Positions 4,973 through 8,394 of a stretch of DNA of 8,394 bases are shown here, in pieces; positions within the stretch are counted from its first letter, which is position 1, and the number at the start of each line of letters is the position of its first letter. A program made the translations under genes and the position numbers. This DNA is from HGM04593 sp964458275 (GTDB lineage: Bacteria > Bacteroidota > Bacteroidia > Bacteroidales > Bacteroidaceae), in contig CAYWIE010000067.1 in assembly GCA_964458275.1 (NCBI GenBank), forward strand, positions 1-8,394. The letters run 5' to 3'. The notes beneath the pieces were generated by a model that was not told where the DNA came from, ran no database searches, and saw only the letters and a list, made by a program, of their open reading frames with translations.

Positions 4973-7900
4973 TTAATGTTTGAATTTTATCTCACCTGTG
5001 ATAGTTAATTCAAAATCATAACCTTCGACATAAGCATTAATCTGGGTGTGATAGATAGAAATAAGAGGACGATAATCTTCACCTGTTTCCCATACGCCCT
5101 TCTTTATATTCAGTTCTCCACTTGACCTTGCTTCAGAATGATGCTTTAGTGTAATGACACCATATGAATATCTTTTTTGTATAGTCATCGAACTTAATCC
5201 CGTCACCTTGTACAATCTCCTGACTAATTCCGTTTTTGTACAGTCATATAGTTCCGATGGAGATTTTTCGTAGAACAGCACCATTGTTCCTGTGCGCAAT
5301 ATATATTTCAACGGATAATCATATTCGTCTGAAAGAGGTACGACATACTTATCAGCTGTTTTCCCATTGTAATAGTTGGCAGCCGCCAAATTGTTTACAA
5401 TTTTAAACGAGCGTTTTCTTTTTCCCTTATCGTCCACTCCTTCGTAAACAGCCATGCAATAGTTTCCATCGTTTACCACATAATAGCTCTGTTTATGCTC
5501 ATGACGTGAAATGTCGCGATGTTTTTTCAGCTTGATTGGTTGCGTAAGAGATTCGGCATATACGCGGACTTTCTTTATATACACCCTCTTTTCCTTATTG
5601 AAACAGATTGGTTTGGAAAGCGCTTCTTTGAAGCCCTCTCTCCTTATTGCGTCCTCAACACACTGGCGCACAGCATCATCTACAATTTTACCGACATCGC
5701 TCTTCTCCAGTGAAGATAGCGCCTTGCGCACAACATATTTTGTCTCATTTTCGCACTGTATCGCTCCATAGAAAGTCTGCTTGTGAAGCGATGCTCGCGC
5801 TGTATCACCTTTAACATATTTGGGGTTACCATCATTATCCTTTTGTATTTTGCCTCTCACACGCAACTTCTTCTTGCTTATTTTAGACATTTTATCCGGG
5901 GTGTGATGCGCCACCAGCAGTTCACCGGCAACAGCTCTTACATCTTCGGTAAATGTGGGCCACGGCTTATGGGATATTGGTTTTTCTGCGCCCATCAGTT
6001 CGTGATACTCGGAATCCTTTTTGTATTGCGCCCACGCAGCATATGCACCGGCATCTATACAAGCTATTGTTATTGCATCGATGCAATGATGGACATGGTT
6101 CACACGTTCCTTTTTAGAGTACTCTGCCTGCAATCCCCACATTTTGCGAAAATCGGCTGTTGTCGCGCCCTTTACCGTATATATATTTTCGAAAACTGTA
6201 CCGAGATACATCCTTGCGTAACGTCCTATTATGCCTATGTCCACCCCTTGACGGTTGGAAAACCCTTCGGGTACTTCACACATTGTAAAGCGTTGCAGTT
6301 TGTCCGCCCAATAGTCGCGTTGCATACGCAAAAGATGCTTCATCCTTATAGCCCTATCCTTTGCTTCTTTTGTAGTTGCAATTCTGCTCTCCCTTATTTT
6401 TGCATTGATACGTTTTTCAAGTTGTTCAATCTCCTTCGCCCAACCCAGTTCCTCAATTCGCGCCATTATCTCTGCATGATTAGAAAGTTTGGCAGGCAAG
6501 CGGTCTCTTTTTGTGCTTCTGTTGAATGTCGCATTACACAAGGTTTTATTCATCTGCGAATTGTCGCCGCCACGCGACCGCGGAACTGTATGTTCAACAT
6601 CGTACATCGTATCGCCGCCTACAAAATCCTTAATGCCAATCTCTTCACCTGTATACAAACATTTATGTTTTTGTTCCTCCCACAACTGATATTTTAGGAT
6701 TTCATCATCCGTTGGAATAATCTCCTTACCAAATTCTTCTAAATAGAGCTTGTATATCTTATCGCTATACTCTTTGCGCCTATATTCTATCTCTCTTTGA
6801 TATTGCTCTATGGCTGCACGCATATTTGCATCGTTCAGCCCGCGGGCAAATTCTATGTTTATCTTTGTGTGACGGTCTATTCTGTTTTCTCGCAACAGAT
6901 GGTTTACAAGCTGCCGCAATCTGAAAAGCGCGCGCATCGCCATCGGATTGCGTACCGATGATGTGCGAGGCGAGCCCAACTGGATGATTCCATTTTCATC
7001 GGGAAGAGCATCTTTATAGACGTCTGCCTTTGAGGGATGATAAAGCCTGTCGGGACGCAGATTGTCGCAATTGCAATAGTCGCGCAATTTGTCTGCTATA
7101 CATTTTTCTTTGTTATCCGGATTATCACGCAATATAGTTATTATTCTACTTATTATACTTTCGCGCACATCGCAGTCATTCCAAAGATGAGACGGAACTG
7201 CCGCATGGAGATTAGCGAGGAACACCGCTTCGTCGTATCTGTACCCCGCGCGCAAATATGGCAGTATTTTATTTATTGCATTGAGACTCAAAGAGGCATA
7301 ACCTTGTCCTGTCCTTATTTTTATAAAATCTTTTGCTTGTTCATCGCTCAGTTGCAGATTTATCTTTGCCCACTCACATAATTTATCGTTGCTGTCAAAT
7401 GAGAAAAGAGCGTGCCATACATCATTTATCACCTCTTCTTCGCTTTTTGTTCCGGCTTTGAGGTACACAGAACAGATTTCTCGCGCCCATTCAGTTCCAA
7501 AGATATTTCTTAGGGCTGCTGTTACCGGACAACCTGAGACTGTCGCCGACATCTTGTAATTGAACTGATAGGCTTTATAATTCTTATCATCTGCGTAGGA
7601 ATAGACATTCTTCTTTCCGCCCGATAATTTTTTGGCAATATCCTCGAACTCGAAATGAGGTTTGCTTTTTCTCATAAAAAGCTCAATAGCCGCCGTCCTC
7701 TCCTCGACGCTTAACGGACGCAACGATTCATCTTTCGGCGTCTGTATCTTTATATTGTTGACAAACGACAACATTCTGAATTCTTCGAAACGCGGATGTG
7801 ATATTGGACAACGAGGTTTTCCTCTTTCAAAAGTACATGTACCTACCAACCCTTTTTGCGATTTCTGCGGACGCTGATAGAAGATTGCATCGTACAAAAT

Positions 7901-8394
7901 CTTTGTCATCTTTTCGGACAACTGTTGCTTTTCACATATTGCATTGAATTCTTTCAGATAATGACTTTCGCGCGAAGCGTATCCGTAGGCTTCCGGAGTA
8001 CGTATTTTTTCGTGATTGAGGTATAATTTATAGAAAAATTCACCAAGATGATGACAACCGGCTGCCTCAATCTTTCTGTCAAGATTACCTATGGCTTCCT
8101 TTACCTTTCCGCTCTCTTCGTCAGACATATTGTCTTTTCTGTTACTCAAAAAGCCGCGTCGCTGAGACAAATGATAAAAAGCCCGCCCCAGCAAATAACG
8201 GTCATGCAATTGAGAGAGACTGAGTTGTGTTGTCAGTGCTATGTATCTTGCATGATAAGGATTCTTGTCAATTTTATCATCAGTCCTTTGCCAATTGATA
8301 AAATCTTCGTTCATAGGATACTGCTTCCTGTAGCGCCAATTGTCAAGCTCCTCCTGTGTTAATGGAGGACACATTTCATACTTGACAAGAACCT
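4973..8394 (-). CDS. cas9: CRISPR RNA-guided endonuclease Cas9, type II-C, N-terminus outside window
   Basis: Effector nuclease that cuts DNA under crRNA:tracrRNA guidance. The frame stays open to the window edge: six whole codons (VLVKYE) precede the first in-window ATG at 8374, so that ATG is internal and the RuvC-I segment with its catalytic Asp, and probably the bridge helix, are missing here. Numbering from that Met: LGRAFYHLSQRRGFLSNRK (62-80), conserved in type II-C enzymes; REC region to about 480; RuvC-II with E508 in INIEFARG; HNH about 565-625 with H595 in YDVEHTVPRS plus N609 and N618; RuvC-III with H763 and D766 in HHCIDAITIA; then the C-terminal WED and PAM-interacting region to 1133. 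The residue before the HNH histidine is Glu where S. pyogenes Cas9 has Asp. All visible catalytic residues are present and no frameshift is seen. Calling it II-C rests on gene content (cas9, cas1, cas2; no csn2 or cas4 in view) and sequence style. Confidence 0.97.
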   Translation of the reverse strand, partial: VLVKYEMCPPLTQEELDNWRYRKQYPMNEDFINWQRTDDKIDKNPYHARYIALTTQLSLSQLHDRYLLGRAFYHLSQRRGFLSNRKDNMSDEESGKVKEAIGNLDRKIEAAGCHHLGEFFYKLYLNHEKIRTPEAYGYASRESHYLKEFNAICEKQQLSEKMTKILYDAIFYQRPQKSQKGLVGTCTFERGKPRCPISHPRFEEFRMLSFVNNIKIQTPKDESLRPLSVEERTAAIELFMRKSKPHFEFEDIAKKLSGGKKNVYSYADDKNYKAYQFNYKMSATVSGCPVTAALRNIFGTEWAREICSVYLKAGTKSEEEVINDVWHALFSFDSNDKLCEWAKINLQLSDEQAKDFIKIRTGQGYASLSLNAINKILPYLRAGYRYDEAVFLANLHAAVPSHLWNDCDVRESIISRIITILRDNPDNKEKCIADKLRDYCNCDNLRPDRLYHPSKADVYKDALPDENGIIQLGSPRTSSVRNPMAMRALFRLRQLVNHLLRENRIDRHTKINIEFARGLNDANMRAAIEQYQREIEYRRKEYSDKIYKLYLEEFGKEIIPTDDEILKYQLWEEQKHKCLYTGEEIGIKDFVGGDTMYDVEHTVPRSRGGDNSQMNKTLCNATFNRSTKRDRLPAKLSNHAEIMARIEELGWAKEIEQLEKRINAKIRESRIATTKEAKDRAIRMKHLLRMQRDYWADKLQRFTMCEVPEGFSNRQGVDIGIIGRYARMYLGTVFENIYTVKGATTADFRKMWGLQAEYSKKERVNHVHHCIDAITIACIDAGAYAAWAQYKKDSEYHELMGAEKPISHKPWPTFTEDVRAVAGELLVAHHTPDKMSKISKKKLRVRGKIQKDNDGNPKYVKGDTARASLHKQTFYGAIQCENETKYVVRKALSSLEKSDVGKIVDDAVRQCVEDAIRREGFKEALSKPICFNKEKRVYIKKVRVYAESLTQPIKLKKHRDISRHEHKQSYYVVNDGNYCMAVYEGVDDKGKRKRSFKIVNNLAAANYYNGKTADKYVVPLSDEYDYPLKYILRTGTMVLFYEKSPSELYDCTKTELVRRLYKVTGLSSMTIQKRYSYGVITLKHHSEARSSGELNIKKGVWETGEDYRPLISIYHTQINAYVEGYDFELTITGEIKFKH

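Noticed and set aside
5783..6697. 304-codon open frame on the plus strand opposite cas9
   Set aside because: It lies wholly antisense to a well-supported cas9 frame, has a Cys/Phe/His-rich composition typical of a shadow frame, and resembles no known family.

Overview
The window looks like a chromosomal segment from a Bacteroidota (Bacteroidales-like) bacterium. The evidence is promoters of the phylum-specific TTTG-N19..21-TAnnTTTG type in front of two tRNAs and inside the CRISPR leader, a secreted plant-glycan-type glycoside hydrolase (GH78), and a Cas9 with the sequence style of the large type II-C enzymes of this phylum. Genus cannot be fixed from the sequence alone.

Layout. 1-52: a tRNA-Phe(GAA) gene on the minus strand, cut by the window edge, with a clear promoter at 86-117. 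191-263: a tRNA-Pro(CGG) gene on the plus strand with its own promoter, followed by a strong rho-independent terminator (267-304). 305-867: about 560 bases with no convincing gene, holding only two inverted repeats. 868-3051 (minus): an exported GH78-type alpha-L-rhamnosidase. 3052-3233: short spacer containing a weak candidate promoter for that gene. 3234-3530: a small CRISPR array of five 36-base repeats and four spacers. 3531-3695: leader, containing an apparent array promoter and an anti-repeat behind a TAnnTTTG element, i.e. a probable tracrRNA. 3696-8394 (minus): cas2, cas1 and cas9, with cas9 running off the right edge.

The CRISPR part is a compact type II-C system: cas9-cas1-cas2-(tracrRNA)-leader-array, all apparently read leftwards, with no csn2 or cas4 in view. 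Cas9 would use a tracrRNA:crRNA duplex to cut DNA, and Cas1-Cas2 would insert new spacers at the leader end next to cas2; the decayed repeat at the far end (3234-3269) agrees with this polarity. The least routine observation is the anti-repeat between cas2 and the array, in inverted orientation to the repeats and without a convincing terminator before the first repeat. It could act as a separate tracrRNA or be joined to the pre-crRNA in one transcript. The GH78 gene and the tRNAs have no evident functional link to the CRISPR locus.
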